Shown: positions 63,505-64,000 of the stretch, one piece after another
Layout: every line of letters begins with the position of its first letter
Numbering within the stretch: the first letter of the stretch is position 1
NCBI RefSeq assembly: GCF_006715785.1
Contig: NZ_VFNX01000001.1
Span: forward strand, 1,440,501-1,504,500
DNA: 64,000 bases
Source of the DNA: Streptomyces puniciscabiei
Lineage (GTDB): Bacteria; Actinomycetota; Actinomycetes; Streptomycetales; Streptomycetaceae
Direction: 5' to 3'
The notes under the pieces: generated by a model
Databases searched by the model: none
What the model was told of the DNA's origin: nothing
Seen by the model: only the letters and a program-made list of their open reading frames with translations
Program-made: the position numbers and the translations under genes

Positions 63505-63999
63505 TCAGCGGTGCCGGCCGTCCCAGGTGTCGCTCTTCAGGAAGTGGTTGTCGTACAGCTCCTGGACCTCCAGGAGGCTTTCCGGGGTGACCTCGCCGAG
63601 GCGGATGCGCTGCAGGTGGCGGAAGTACGCGAAGCGCTCGACGCCCGGGGCGATGACGATCAGGATGTCGGCGGGGCTGCCGGGCGCCGCGGCGAAGGCG
63701 TGCGGCCGGTCCGGCGGCACGATGACCAGGTCGCCACGCCGTGCGGTGACCACGTCGTCGCCGGACAGCAGCTCGGCCTCGCCGTCGAGCAGGAAGAACA
63801 TCTCGGCGGATTTGTGGTGCACGTGCGGGCGGGCGCCGTCCGCGCCCTCGGCGAGGGTGACCCGGACGGTGGACAGCGCGCCCCCGCTGGCGCTGCTGTC
63901 GGCGAGCAGCTTGACCGTGACGGGCGCCTGGCCGATCACCTCCGCCTCGGCGTCACGGACCAGGACGGTCTTGTCGAACTTCGGCACGAACAGCGACAT
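63505..63999 (-). CDS. Cupin-domain protein
   Basis: The 164-residue protein has a single beta-barrel. The first cupin motif P-H-V-H-H-K-S-A-E-M-F-F-L-L-D-G-E-A has two or three His and a Glu as metal ligands, and the second motif is P-P-D-R-P-H-A-F. The start codon ends one base before the window edge, so its promoter is outside. The reaction is unknown; such proteins include dioxygenases and sugar epimerases. Confidence 0.8.
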   Translation of the reverse strand: MSLFVPKFDKTVLVRDAEAEVIGQAPVTVKLLADSSASGGALSTVRVTLAEGADGARPHVHHKSAEMFFLLDGEAELLSGDDVVTARRGDLVIVPPDRPHAFAAAPGSPADILIVIAPGVERFAYFRHLQRIRLGEVTPESLLEVQELYDNHFLKSDTWDGRHR

Positions 64000-64000
64000 G

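Overview
The window is GC-rich, densely coding DNA with a strong G/C third-codon bias, GTG starts, rare TTA codons and many actinomycete-only families. It is chromosomal core from a Streptomyces. As far as I remember the Streptomyces coelicolor map, the order conservon, accB/accE, cimA, urease, ilvE, leuB, putA/pruA, serA, ilvCNB, cdgC, gatBAC matches the SCO5495-SCO5545 neighbourhood. I see no IS element, prophage, CRISPR array, tRNA or rRNA gene.

Layout. 1-3052: a conservon (histidine-kinase-like CvnA, roadblock CvnB, DUF742 CvnC, GTPase CvnD), closed by a perfect terminator. 3264-5111: acyl-CoA carboxylase epsilon and beta subunits. 5442-9011: YceI protein, FUSC membrane protein with a divergent MarR regulator, and a TPM-domain protein. 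9068-14097: two large secreted glycosidases (GH3 and GH30 with a ricin-type lectin domain), divergently transcribed. 14200-16892: GPP34 protein, VOC protein and citramalate synthase, the last behind an apparent transcription attenuator. 17178-24242: a nitrogen island, in which fused urease gamma-beta, urease alpha, agmatine deiminase, a TetR regulator and an MHS transporter form one tight operon facing an NCS1 permease. The divergent promoter region carries two related operator-like palindromes. 24181-26800: an operon of a membrane-anchored protein with two TTA codons, a divergent KamA-like radical SAM enzyme and a small membrane protein. 27086-29464: ilvE and leuB. 29911-32466: LysR regulator, oxidoreductase and acetyltransferase. 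32648-37115: proline catabolism (pruA, putA) with a divergent PucR regulator that contains a perfect 90-bp tandem repeat. 37476-39671: TetR and a DHA2 efflux pump. 39763-45349: serA, ilvC, ilvN, ilvB and the ilvB leader peptide. 45511-52399: GGDEF/EAL protein CdgC, a 2-hydroxyacid dehydrogenase, an aldo/keto reductase, a sugar dehydrogenase lipoprotein and a small conserved protein. 52449-59569: a large LAL regulator, small proteins, an acetyltransferase and an MMPL transporter. 59840-63411: gatB, a small protein, gatA and gatC. 63505-63999: a cupin.

Together the region holds most branched-chain amino acid enzymes (cimA, ilvB, ilvN, ilvC, ilvE, leuB) with serA. At least two of these units have leader peptides in front of intrinsic terminators. 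The other themes are nitrogen and proline catabolism under local regulators, c-di-GMP signalling, and beta-glucan breakdown.

The least explained unit is the KamA-like operon, which has two TTA codons in its first gene. The urease/agmatine divergon with paired operators is the clearest candidate regulatory circuit. Starts were chosen by eye from Shine-Dalgarno positions, so some may be off by a few codons.
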